Source of the DNA: Bacteroidales bacterium
Lineage (GTDB): Bacteria; Bacteroidota; Bacteroidia; Bacteroidales; UBA932
Length of the DNA stretch: 64,000 bases
Reading direction: 5' to 3'
NCBI GenBank assembly: GCA_017961345.1
Contig: JAGCXP010000020.1
Coordinates: 1 to 64,000 of the forward strand
The notes below the pieces were generated by a model, which worked only from the letters and a program-made list of their open reading frames with translations, was not told where the DNA came from and made no database searches. Shown piece after piece: positions 50,623 through 58,668 of the stretch (the stretch's first letter is position 1; every line of letters starts with the position of its first letter). A program made the position numbers and the translations under genes.

Positions 50623-52338
50623 TTATTTGGCGATGGCGTCGAGGGGCACGCTGTAGACAACTCTCAGCACCGGCCCTTTCCCGCTGGCGTCGTCCGGTCC
50701 GCAGAAGACGGCGTTGTAGTAGCGGCCTTCATCCTGCATAACCTGGACGGAGGTCGTCGTGCCGGAAGAGGAGGATGCTGTCATGTTGTAGTAATACATC
50801 ATGTTGTAGTAGTTGTTGTAACTGCCGGTGCCGCCTCCGTACAGACTGTTGAGGTAGCTGTAGTAGAGCATCTGGTTGTAGTAGTCCTGATTGGAGTTGG
50901 AGACAGTCTGCGTGACGATGGTCTCCGCGTGCTTGATGAAAAAGAGGATGTCCTGCCGTTCGAGGTCCTGGTCGGAAGGGTTCTGCAACTTGATCAGATG
51001 CTGGACGTGGAAACTGATATCCGGCGAGTAGCACTGTAGCGATCGGCTGATTCCCCCCTGGTCCTCATCCGTGACGCTGGCGTCGGTGACGGGCGGGAAG
51101 TCGGTGTACATAAGGGTTTTCGTCTGTCCGTACACGCGGTCGCGGATTATGTAGCGGCTGAGGTGCGCCGGAGCAAGATAGCGGGGATAGTCTTCAATTT
51201 GTCCGAAGTCGGTGGGCGTGGGGTAGCGAAGAATCAGGGTGGCGCGGTCAATGATGACCTTGCTGGCGTCGGTGACTTTCTTCGCCGCGAAATCCCCGAG
51301 CAGGCGTTCCCGGATTTCCTTGGCGGAAAAGACGGGGCGCAGGCCGCTGCCGCCTTCCACATAAATCTTCTCTCCGGCCGCGTAGCAGTCGCCATTGAGC
51401 GTCATGCCGTCCAAAATGGGAAGGGCTTCGTGTTCGCTGCCGTTGAATGCCTTCTGCGTGGGGAGGGACTCGCTGGACTGGGGAATGGAGATGCCGCCGA
51501 TGAGGAAGACGAAGGAGGTGTCCGTAAAGTTCGAACTGCCCTTGTATTTGGCTTTGAAGTGAAGCGAGGCGAAGTTGGAGGTGATGGTGTAGGTCTGGGT
51601 GTCCAGACCGAGTTTGAGGCCCAGGAGATTGAAACGTCCGCCGTTGCCCTCGGGGTCGTCGCAGGTAAGGTAGAAGCCCGGGAAGTCTTTCAGCCAGGTG
51701 GAGTTGGACAGGGTGTCGGGGTTGTCGAGGGTATAGACGCCGTTGTTGGCACGGGCAAGCAGTTTCGCACCGAGCGCGTTGTAGAACGCGGGCTTGAAGT
51801 GGAAGTTGAGGGTGTCTTCCCCGCCGAAGACGGGTACATAGTCGGTGACGGGCTCTGCACCGGCGAAGTGCGTGCTGAGTTTCTTGACGTCGCAACTGTA
51901 GAGGAACTCCGTGGGGTCGTTGATGTCGGTTGCCTCGTCCAGGGCGTAGATGCGCATTTTTTGCAGAATCTTGGGGTCGCCGCCGTAGGGGAGGGAAAGG
52001 GAGTCGCAGGCGAGGGAGAGCATCATACCGGTGAACTGGGTCTCCTTACCGAAGTTCAGTTCCTTGACCAGCGGGGTCAGCGAGAAGGCGGCGGATTTGG
52101 TGCAGAGACCGTAGCGCTCGTCCCGGACGGCGCCCACGACAATGCGGTTGGAACTGAAGGCGAAACTGCTGTCCATCCGTTCCACGACAATATTGTTCAG
52201 CGGGAAGTCTTCGCAGAAGACATCGTAGCGGTGCTCCAGCGGGGCGAAGTTTTGCCCGAGGTCGGTGTTGACCTTGACGCAGGAGGCTGCAAGAAGCAGC
52301 GCCGATGAAAGGAGCAGGAGAACGTTACGGAGTCTCAT
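50623..52338 (-). CDS. DUF4270 lipoprotein
   Basis: 571 residues with lipobox AASC (Cys20). Recognised as DUF4270 from NTDLGQNFAPLEHRYDVFCEDFPLNNIVVERMDSSFAFSS at the N-terminus, the central TLNFHFKPAFYNALGAKLL and the C-terminal LRVVYSVPLDA. A Tyr/Asn-rich low-complexity segment (QDYYNQMLYYSYLNSLYGGG, then NNYYNMMYYYNM; about 485-520) lies near the C-terminus. DUF4270 is Bacteroidetes-specific, predicted to be surface-exposed, and usually sits just downstream of the short glycogen synthase gene, as here (5-base gap). Its role is unknown. Confidence 0.87.
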   Translation of the reverse strand: MRLRNVLLLLSSALLLAASCVKVNTDLGQNFAPLEHRYDVFCEDFPLNNIVVERMDSSFAFSSNRIVVGAVRDERYGLCTKSAAFSLTPLVKELNFGKETQFTGMMLSLACDSLSLPYGGDPKILQKMRIYALDEATDINDPTEFLYSCDVKKLSTHFAGAEPVTDYVPVFGGEDTLNFHFKPAFYNALGAKLLARANNGVYTLDNPDTLSNSTWLKDFPGFYLTCDDPEGNGGRFNLLGLKLGLDTQTYTITSNFASLHFKAKYKGSSNFTDTSFVFLIGGISIPQSSESLPTQKAFNGSEHEALPILDGMTLNGDCYAAGEKIYVEGGSGLRPVFSAKEIRERLLGDFAAKKVTDASKVIIDRATLILRYPTPTDFGQIEDYPRYLAPAHLSRYIIRDRVYGQTKTLMYTDFPPVTDASVTDEDQGGISRSLQCYSPDISFHVQHLIKLQNPSDQDLERQDILFFIKHAETIVTQTVSNSNQDYYNQMLYYSYLNSLYGGGTGSYNNYYNMMYYYNMTASSSSGTTTSVQVMQDEGRYYNAVFCGPDDASGKGPVLRVVYSVPLDAIAK

Positions 52339-52343
52339 TGCTG

Positions 52344-53159
52344 TCAGAAGCGGTCGTAAAACGCGTTGTAGTCGTCGATGTAGGAGCCGTCGGCGATGCG
52401 CTCTCCGTCATAGTCGAGCACCGGCAGACCGAGTCCGCGGCAGAAGCTCTCGAGGCCGGAATCGATGCCTTCGCTGCCGAAGATGACTCCGTCGCTGTTC
52501 TGGGCGGCGAGTTTGGCCAGATTGACACCGGTAGGCTCCTTCAGCAGGGCCAGGTCGTCTTCGCTGATGCCCGGGATGAGGGCCTTCGCGGCAAAATCGC
52601 TCTGGAAAGGCTCCTTCTGCAGGTCGTCGTAGAGGGAGAGAATGATTTTGCTGGAGGCGAAAATCGGGTCGTTGTAGTAAATCTTCTTCAGGTAGAGGGG
52701 AATGAGGTGGGAAATCCAGCCGTGGCAGTGGATGATATCCGGCGCCCAGCGGGACTTCTTGACCGTCTCGAGCACGCTGCGGGCGAAGAAAATGATTCGC
52801 TCGGCGTTGTCGGGGAAGGCCGCGCCTTTCGCGTCGGTCATCAGGGCCTTGCGCTGGAAGTAGTCGTCGTTGACGATGAAATACACCTGCATGCGTGCGG
52901 CCGCCAGGGAGGAGACCTTGATAATCAGCGGACGGTCCACGTTGCCGATAACGATGTTCATTCCGGAGAGGCGGATGACCTCGTGCAGTTGGTTTTTCCG
53001 TTCGTTGATGCAACCGTAGCGGGGCATGAAGGAGCGGATTTCCTTTTTCCGTTCCTGAATACCCTGGGGCAGGTAGCGTCCGATGTTGGCGATGGGGCTT
53101 TCCGGGAGGTAGGGAACTATCTCCGAATTGATGAAAAGCACGCGTTTGGTTTCTCCCAT
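52344..53159 (-). CDS. Short glycogen/starch synthase-like protein (GT5 N-terminal domain)
   Basis: 271 residues, about half the length of ordinary glycogen synthase (about 480). It corresponds to the N-terminal Rossmann lobe of GT5: RVLFINSEIVPYLPESPIANIGRYLPQGIQERKKEIRSFMPRYG, the PDIIHCHGWISHLIPLYL segment and a C-terminal KxGLP-like end. The C-terminal nucleotide-sugar-binding lobe is absent, so full catalytic activity is doubtful. This short form, paired with DUF4270, is recurrent in Bacteroidetes and so is not a recent truncation. The ATG at 53159 follows a perfect promoter at 53177-53184. Confidence 0.85.
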   Translation of the reverse strand: MGETKRVLFINSEIVPYLPESPIANIGRYLPQGIQERKKEIRSFMPRYGCINERKNQLHEVIRLSGMNIVIGNVDRPLIIKVSSLAAARMQVYFIVNDDYFQRKALMTDAKGAAFPDNAERIIFFARSVLETVKKSRWAPDIIHCHGWISHLIPLYLKKIYYNDPIFASSKIILSLYDDLQKEPFQSDFAAKALIPGISEDDLALLKEPTGVNLAKLAAQNSDGVIFGSEGIDSGLESFCRGLGLPVLDYDGERIADGSYIDDYNAFYDRF

Positions 53160-53176
53160 AATGGCACAAATTCTTA

Positions 53177-53214
53177 CAAAGGTAACAATAATTTTTGATT
53201 TTTCATTAACTTTG
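53177..53214. promoter_or_regulatory. Divergent promoter pair
   Basis: Minus-strand TACCTTTG (53177-53184) drives glycogen synthase/DUF4270, and plus-strand TAACTTTG (53207-53214) drives ftsX. The ftsX ATG is only 8 bases beyond its -7 element, so its mRNA would be almost leaderless. Confidence 0.75.
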
Positions 53215-53222
53215 TCCCGTAT

Positions 53223-54101
53223 ATGTCCAAAGGTCAGTCCCGCATATTATCCCGCCGGCTGCTCAGCGCCTGGGTCTCTTCCATCATCAGCATTTCCCTG
53301 GTTTTGCTGCTGGTAGGAGCGGCCAGCCTCCTGCTCGTCAATGCCGGAAAGTTCTCCCGCTATATCAAGGAGAACATGAGCGTGACGGTGCTGATGAAGC
53401 AGGATGTGGGGGAAAATCAGGCGCTTGCCTTCCAGTCCGAGCTGGACCGCAGTCCCTGGGTGAAGTCTTCCTCCTATGTTTCCAAACAGCAGGGGATTCA
53501 GGAAATGTCCCAGTTGCTGGGGGAAGATTTCCTCGATATTTTTTCTTCGGCGCCGATTCCCGTTTCGCTGGAGTTGACCCTTAACGGAGAGTACGTGGTC
53601 AAGGACAGCCTGGATATGATTAAATCGCAGATATTGGCTTCGCCGCTGGTGGACAGCGTGACCTATCAGGAGAACATCGTGGAGGCCCTCAATGAGAACC
53701 TGGCTCGCATTTCAATGGGCATCGGCCTTTTTATCCTGCTACTGCTTTTCCTTTCCTTCGTGCTGATCAACAACACCATCCGACTGAATGTCTATGCCCG
53801 CCGTTTTACCATCCATACGATGAAAATGGTGGGGGCCACCAAGAATTTCATCCGACGGCCCTTTATGGCTCAGGCTTTCGTGCAGGGGCTGTTTTCCTCC
53901 ATGATAGCCTGCCTGGCGCTGGTCGGACTCCTCTTCTTCCTCAAGGGGCAGATGCTGGCTTTCTACGATATTTTCCCGCTGGAGCGGGTGCTGGCCGTCC
54001 TGGGCATCGTGCTCGCTTCGGGGCTCCTGATCTGTCTGTCGAGCACCTGGGTGACGGTGGGAAAGATGGTCGGACTGGACAAGGATGAACTTTATTTTTA
54101 A
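53223..54101 (+). CDS. ftsX: Cell division protein FtsX
   Basis: 292 residues with four membrane helices: one near residue 20-40 (SSIISISLVLLLVGAASLLLV) and three near 160-185, 215-240 and 255-280. A large periplasmic loop lies between the first two (about 45-155; SVTVLMKQDVGENQALAF, then ISVSLELTLNGEYVV). It forms a complex with FtsE and activates cell-wall amidases at the septum. ftsE is not adjacent. It starts a five- or six-gene run with DUF3098 and uppP. Confidence 0.92.
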   Translation: MSKGQSRILSRRLLSAWVSSIISISLVLLLVGAASLLLVNAGKFSRYIKENMSVTVLMKQDVGENQALAFQSELDRSPWVKSSSYVSKQQGIQEMSQLLGEDFLDIFSSAPIPVSLELTLNGEYVVKDSLDMIKSQILASPLVDSVTYQENIVEALNENLARISMGIGLFILLLLFLSFVLINNTIRLNVYARRFTIHTMKMVGATKNFIRRPFMAQAFVQGLFSSMIACLALVGLLFFLKGQMLAFYDIFPLERVLAVLGIVLASGLLICLSSTWVTVGKMVGLDKDELYF

Positions 54102-54365
54102 ATGATGAACGCAAAGAAACCGATACGGGAGGAACTTCCCGAAGATCCGAAAATGCCCATGAAGGCGAGCGGTATCCGCCTGCTGATTGTCGGCGTGGTC
54201 GTGATGGCGTTGGGCTATATCCTGATGATGGGCGGCGGAAGCGACGATCCCAATGTCTTCAACTACGCCATGTTCGATTTCCGCCGGACGGTGCTCGCGC
54301 CGATTGTCATTCTCGGCGGCGTGGCCGTGGAGATAGTGGCCATTATGAAAGTTTTTAAGAAATGA
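54102..54365 (+). CDS. DUF3098 membrane protein
   Basis: 87 residues with two membrane helices (about 24-42 and 65-83) separated by MMGGGSDDPNVFNYAMFDFRRTVLAP, the DUF3098 core. The family regularly sits between ftsX and uppP in Bacteroidetes and is of unknown function. It begins immediately after the ftsX stop codon and overlaps uppP by 4 bases. Confidence 0.9.
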   Translation: MMNAKKPIREELPEDPKMPMKASGIRLLIVGVVVMALGYILMMGGGSDDPNVFNYAMFDFRRTVLAPIVILGGVAVEIVAIMKVFKK

Positions 54366-55180
54366 GCGGGCTCGAGGCGTTGATACTGGGCCTGATCCAG
54401 GGCCTGACGGAGTTTCTGCCGGTGAGCAGCAGCGGCCATCTGATGATCGGCAAGGCCCTGCTCGGAGTGGAAGTGACGGAAGATCTGGTGTTCGAGGTTA
54501 CCGTCCATGCCGCCACCGTCCTCGCGACGCTGGTGGTGTTCCGTAAGGCCATCTGGGGCTATCTGAAAGATTTGCTGCCGGTGCGGGTGGACGGACGGCT
54601 TCGTTTCGTGTATAACGACGGCGTGGATTACCTGCTGAAAATCGGCGTGTCGATGATTCCCGTATTCATTGTGGGGGTCTTTTTCAAGGATGCCGTGACG
54701 GCGCTCTTTTCCTCAATGACGGTCGTGGGCTGCTGCCTGATTGTGACGGCCGTGTTGCTGTTTCTTTCCGACCGGCCGCTTAGGTGCAAGACCATCACTT
54801 CCCGCAACGGCATTTCCTACCTGCAGGCCTTTGTCGTGGGCGTCGGCCAGAGCGTGGCGGTACTGCCCGGGCTGTCCCGTTCCGGCACCACGATTTCGAC
54901 GGGTCTTCTGTGCGGCGTGCGCCGGGATGTCATGGCGCAGTTCTCCTTCCTGATGGTGCTGATTCCCATTCTCGGCGAAGCGTTCCTGGATGTGGTGGGC
55001 GGCGAAATGGCCGCTTCGCAGACGAGTGCGCTCTCGCTGCTGATCGGGTTTGTGGCGGCTTTCTTTTCGGGGCTTTTCGCCTGCAAGGTGATGATTGCCC
55101 TTGTGAAGAAGGCCCGCCTAGGCTGGTTCGCCCTGTATTGTCTGATCGTCGGCGTGCTGACGCTCGTATTTTTAAGGTAG
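54362..55180 (+). CDS. uppP: Undecaprenyl-diphosphatase (BacA family)
   Basis: 272 residues, multi-pass inner-membrane enzyme that recycles the undecaprenyl pyrophosphate carrier for peptidoglycan and surface glycans; its overproduction gives bacitracin resistance in other bacteria. The two signature motifs are present: QGLTEFLPVSSSGHLMI (about 14-30) and LPGLSRSGTTISTGLLCGV (about 172-190). The start overlaps the DUF3098 stop codon (ATGA). Confidence 0.95.
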   Translation: MSGLEALILGLIQGLTEFLPVSSSGHLMIGKALLGVEVTEDLVFEVTVHAATVLATLVVFRKAIWGYLKDLLPVRVDGRLRFVYNDGVDYLLKIGVSMIPVFIVGVFFKDAVTALFSSMTVVGCCLIVTAVLLFLSDRPLRCKTITSRNGISYLQAFVVGVGQSVAVLPGLSRSGTTISTGLLCGVRRDVMAQFSFLMVLIPILGEAFLDVVGGEMAASQTSALSLLIGFVAAFFSGLFACKVMIALVKKARLGWFALYCLIVGVLTLVFLR

Positions 55181-55198
55181 CGAAAGATCACAGAGGCT

Positions 55199-55978
55199 AT
55201 GGCAAAGAGTTATTTCGCAGCGGACGTGCATCTGGGACTGACCGTCGGGGATCCGGCGGAGCGCGAACGGCGTTTTGCCTCCTGGCTCCGAAGCCTTCCC
55301 GCCGACACCGAAAACCTCTACCTGCTCGGGGATATCTGGGACTTCTGGTATGAATACCGTGATGTCGTGCCCAAGGGGTACGTGCGGGTGTTTTCCGCGC
55401 TGCTGGAACTGATGGACCGGGGCGTGAAAGTGTATTTTTTCGTGGGCAACCACGACGTGTGGGCCTACCACTATTTCGAAGAACTCGGCATGATTCGCCT
55501 GGAGCAGCCCTATCTGCTCTCCCTGGGCGGGAAAACGCTTTGCCTGGGACACGGCGACGGCCTGGGCCCCTGCCCGAAGGGCTATCTGCTGCTTCGGAGC
55601 ATTTTCCATTGCAAGACGCTGCAGTGGCTGTTCAGCACCCTGCATCCCTATATCGCCTTTTCCTTCGGGAACGGCTGGTCGCGCAGCAAGCGCAAACGCG
55701 AACGCCGTCTGACGCCCTATGTGTTCAAGGGGGCGGAAGAGCCCTTGTATCAGTTTGCGGAGCAATGTTCCGCTCAGGCGAAGGCCCAAGGAAAGGCGGT
55801 GGATTACTTTATCTTCGGCCATTTCCATGCCGGCATCCGGCTGGCGCTTCCCTCGGGCGGCGAACTGATTGTCCTGAAGGACTGGCTGCGGGGCGATGCC
55901 TGGGCTTGTCTGGACCACGAAAGCGGCACGTTGACCGTCGTGAATCCCGCTTCTGAAACCAATCAATCCGCAGAGTGA
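55199..55978 (+). CDS. lpxH: UDP-2,3-diacylglucosamine diphosphatase (LpxH-like)
   Basis: 259 residues, calcineurin-like metallophosphoesterase. All metal-binding motifs are visible: FAADVHLGL (about 6-14), LLGDIWDFWYEY (about 41-52), VGNHDVW (about 81-87), GHGDGLGP (about 118-125) and FGHFHAG (about 206-212). It would hydrolyse UDP-diacylglucosamine to lipid X in lipid A synthesis. Bacteroidetes members are often annotated only as metallophosphoesterases, so the exact class is a little uncertain. It overlaps the next gene by 4 bases. Confidence 0.85.
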   Translation: MAKSYFAADVHLGLTVGDPAERERRFASWLRSLPADTENLYLLGDIWDFWYEYRDVVPKGYVRVFSALLELMDRGVKVYFFVGNHDVWAYHYFEELGMIRLEQPYLLSLGGKTLCLGHGDGLGPCPKGYLLLRSIFHCKTLQWLFSTLHPYIAFSFGNGWSRSKRKRERRLTPYVFKGAEEPLYQFAEQCSAQAKAQGKAVDYFIFGHFHAGIRLALPSGGELIVLKDWLRGDAWACLDHESGTLTVVNPASETNQSAE

Positions 55979-56940
55979 TGATGACCGTAGAAACGCCCTC
56001 TCCCCTTTGGAAAGACTACGAACTGATCGACAGCGGAAACGGCGAGAAACTCGAGCGCTTCGGCCCCTGGGTGCTTCGCCGTCCCGAGCCCAAGGCGTTG
56101 TGGGACAAGACCTTGTCGGAAGATAATTGGCAGAGGCTTACGCACACCTACTTCCGTCCCGGCGCCGGTTTCGGCAAGGCGGGCAAGGAAGACAGCGGAA
56201 CCTGGGATATGATCCGGAAGATGGACCAGCAATGGTACATCGCCTATCCCGGGACGCTTCCTGCAAAGGCGGCCGCTTCCGACGGGCCTTCTTTCCGGCT
56301 GCGCCTCGGCCTAACCGCCTTCAAGCACGTGGGCGTGTTCCCCGAGCAGGCCCCCAACTGGGAATACATTTATAAGAATACCCGCGAACTGGTGCAGAAG
56401 GCGCAGGCGTCTTCCGGCGCTGCCCCGCAGCCCGTGCGCGTGCTCAATCTCTTCGCCTACACCGGCGCCGCCTCGCTGGCCGCCCGGGCCGCCGGCGCGG
56501 AGGTCACGCACTTGGATTCCGTCCGTCAGGTCGTCACCTGGGCCCGCGGCAATATGGAAAGCAGCGGCATGGACGGCATTCACTGGGTGGTCGAGGACGC
56601 CCTCAAATTCGCGCGTCGGGAAGCCCGCCGCGGAAACGTCTATCAGGGTATCATTCTCGACCCTCCCGCCTACGGCCACGGTCCTGACGGGGAGAAATGG
56701 AAACTGGACGAGTGTCTCTTCGATATGCTCCGTCAGGTCAGTGCCATTCTCGCGCCCCGCGACAGTTTCATGGTCCTCAACCTCTATTCCAACGGCTTTT
56801 CCGCCACGCTCGGCGAGACCGTCGTCCGGGAAGCCTTCCGTCTTTCGCCGGATATGCCCCTCGAAAGCGGTGAACTGGTTCTTTCCGACCGCAGCGGCAA
56901 AGTCCTTCCTTTGAGTATTTTTGTCCGGCTCCGTCGATAA
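55975..56940 (+). CDS. Class I SAM-dependent methyltransferase (RlmI/RlmK-like)
   Basis: 321 residues. The SAM-binding motif I is VRVLNLFAYTGAASLAARAAGAEVTHLDSV (about 155-184), and the NPPF/DPPxY-type catalytic motif is IILDPPAYGHG (about 220-230). The N-terminal half has the SAM_MT fold feature WDKTLSEDNWQRLTHTYFRPGAGFGK. It resembles the large-subunit rRNA cytosine methyltransferase group but lacks an obvious N-terminal PUA domain. The target is unknown. It begins within the lpxH stop codon and is probably in the same transcript. Confidence 0.87.
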   Translation: MMMTVETPSPLWKDYELIDSGNGEKLERFGPWVLRRPEPKALWDKTLSEDNWQRLTHTYFRPGAGFGKAGKEDSGTWDMIRKMDQQWYIAYPGTLPAKAAASDGPSFRLRLGLTAFKHVGVFPEQAPNWEYIYKNTRELVQKAQASSGAAPQPVRVLNLFAYTGAASLAARAAGAEVTHLDSVRQVVTWARGNMESSGMDGIHWVVEDALKFARREARRGNVYQGIILDPPAYGHGPDGEKWKLDECLFDMLRQVSAILAPRDSFMVLNLYSNGFSATLGETVVREAFRLSPDMPLESGELVLSDRSGKVLPLSIFVRLRR

Positions 56941-56951
56941 AATCAATTGTT

Positions 56952-57746
56952 ATGTCCCTGTTTTCATTTTTTTGCTCCCGTCCTTCCTATGAGGTTTTTG
57001 GCCCGAACGGAGGACTGTCCACCGTTTTGACCCTTCCCGAAGGCTTTGACCGCGAGAAAGACAAATGTCCGCTGGTCATCCTGATGCACGGTTTCATCTC
57101 CCGGAAAGAATCATATCCCCTTCCGCAGATTGCGAAGGCCCTTGCTAAGGAGGGCATTGCCTCGATTCGCTTCGATTTCGACGCGCACGGCAAGAGTGAG
57201 GGAAAATTTATCGATATGACGATTTCCAGCGAAATCGCCGATGCGCGCGCCGTATTGGACTATGCCCGCAAACTGCCCTTTGTGACGGAGATTGCCTTTG
57301 TCGGTCACTCCCAGGGCGGCGTGGTGGCCGGTATGCTGGCCGGTCAGTTGGAGGGGCAGGACGGAAAGCCCAAGTGCCTGGTGCAGTTGGCGCCGGCGGC
57401 CGTGTTGAAGGACGACGCCCTCGCCGGTCAGTGTATGTTTTCCAAGTACGATGCTTCCAACCCGCCGGAATATGTCAACGTCCTCTTCCACAAGCTGGGA
57501 AGGAAATTCATCCTGGAAGCCCAGAAACTGCCGATTATCGAGACGTCCGCGCAATATACCGGCCCGGTGTGCCTGATTCACGGCGAAAAGGACAAGATTG
57601 TGCCGGTGTCCTACAGTCAGCGCTACCACGAGGCCTATAAGGACAGCGAGTTGCACCTCTTGAAAAAGGAAGGTCATATGCTCGGCGGCGACAAAAAGCA
57701 GGTGATTGGCCTGGTCGTGGACTTCCTGAAGGCGAAACTGAAGTAA
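56952..57746 (+). CDS. Alpha/beta hydrolase (serine esterase type)
   Basis: 264 residues. The nucleophile elbow is FVGHSQGGVVAG (about 117-128), the oxyanion HGF motif is near 39, the acid is probably in IHGEKDKIVPVSY (about 209) and the histidine is in KKEGHMLGG (about 235). No signal peptide; cytoplasmic. The family resembles the feruloyl/acyl esterase-like hydrolases common in gut Bacteroidales. It lies one base before the next hydrolase gene (TAAG-GTG), so the pair is probably co-transcribed. Confidence 0.85.
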   Translation: MSLFSFFCSRPSYEVFGPNGGLSTVLTLPEGFDREKDKCPLVILMHGFISRKESYPLPQIAKALAKEGIASIRFDFDAHGKSEGKFIDMTISSEIADARAVLDYARKLPFVTEIAFVGHSQGGVVAGMLAGQLEGQDGKPKCLVQLAPAAVLKDDALAGQCMFSKYDASNPPEYVNVLFHKLGRKFILEAQKLPIIETSAQYTGPVCLIHGEKDKIVPVSYSQRYHEAYKDSELHLLKKEGHMLGGDKKQVIGLVVDFLKAKLK

Positions 57747-57747
57747 G

Positions 57748-58668
57748 GTGGAGCGCTTCCGTCTGAAAATTCTCCTCTTCTTCGCGCTGGCGGCGTTCAG
57801 CCAGGGCATTTTCGCCCAGGTGCCGTCCGACACCCTCTCCCTGTGGGCGGAAGGGCAGGTGCGTTTTGCCAAGCAGGTCAAGTTCTATGCGTTCCGACCG
57901 GAAAAGCCCAACGGCATCGGCATCATTGTCTGTCCGGGCGGGAGTTATTACTGGCACGACAAGATGGAGGAAGGAATGAAGGTGGGGGAATGGCTCCGCA
58001 GCAAGGGGATTACGGCATTCGTGCTCTTTTACCGGGCGGCGGGCAAGGCCGAAATCGCCTTTCATTCCCGCCTGGTGTTTCAAGGCAAGCGTCATCCGGA
58101 TATGATTACGGACGCCCAGCGGGCGCTGCAGTATGTCCGGGAGCATACGCAGGAGTACGGCCTGGACCCGGACCGAATCGGGATGATGGGCTTTTCCGCC
58201 GGCGGTCATCTGGTGATGAGCGCGGCCTGTTTCAGCACGACGGATTTCCTGCGTCTTTCCGGCGTCGGGACGACGGCCTCCTTACGTCCCTCTTTTGTCG
58301 TTCCGGTGTATCCGGTGGTGACGATGAACCCGCCCTATGTCCACAAACGTTCCCGCTGCGGCCTGCTGGGGGACAGCCGTACGGGGAACCAGACGTTGCG
58401 GGACTCCCTGTCCCTGGAGCGGCATATCCCCGATGACTGCCCGCCGGTTTTCCTCGTCAACTGCAAGGACGACCCGATTGTCCCCTATCAGAATTCAGAA
58501 CTGCTGGATGCGGCCCTGAGCGAAAAGGGAATCCCCCACCGCTACCTCCAGTATGAGAAGGGGAAACACGGTTTCGGGGTCAGCGAAGAATTGGGAAGCC
58601 CGGAATGCCGGGAGTGGAGAAACGAATTTCTCCGCTGGATCGGGGCGCTCTATTCGCTTTCCTTGTAG
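57748..58668 (+). CDS. Secreted alpha/beta hydrolase (carbohydrate esterase-like)
   Basis: 306 residues from a GTG start. It has a signal peptide (ILLFFALAAFSQGIFAQ). The oxyanion region is IIVCPGGSYYWHD (about 55-67), the nucleophile is MGFSAGGHL (Ser near 151), the acid is in NCKDDPIVP (about 238-246) and the histidine is in GKHGFGV (about 272-278). The pattern fits the acetyl-xylan-esterase/BD-FAE-type group that acts on plant polysaccharides, but the substrate is not determined. The last 19 bases overlap the 3' end of the convergent ACP-ligase gene. Confidence 0.85.
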   Translation: MERFRLKILLFFALAAFSQGIFAQVPSDTLSLWAEGQVRFAKQVKFYAFRPEKPNGIGIIVCPGGSYYWHDKMEEGMKVGEWLRSKGITAFVLFYRAAGKAEIAFHSRLVFQGKRHPDMITDAQRALQYVREHTQEYGLDPDRIGMMGFSAGGHLVMSAACFSTTDFLRLSGVGTTASLRPSFVVPVYPVVTMNPPYVHKRSRCGLLGDSRTGNQTLRDSLSLERHIPDDCPPVFLVNCKDDPIVPYQNSELLDAALSEKGIPHRYLQYEKGKHGFGVSEELGSPECREWRNEFLRWIGALYSLSL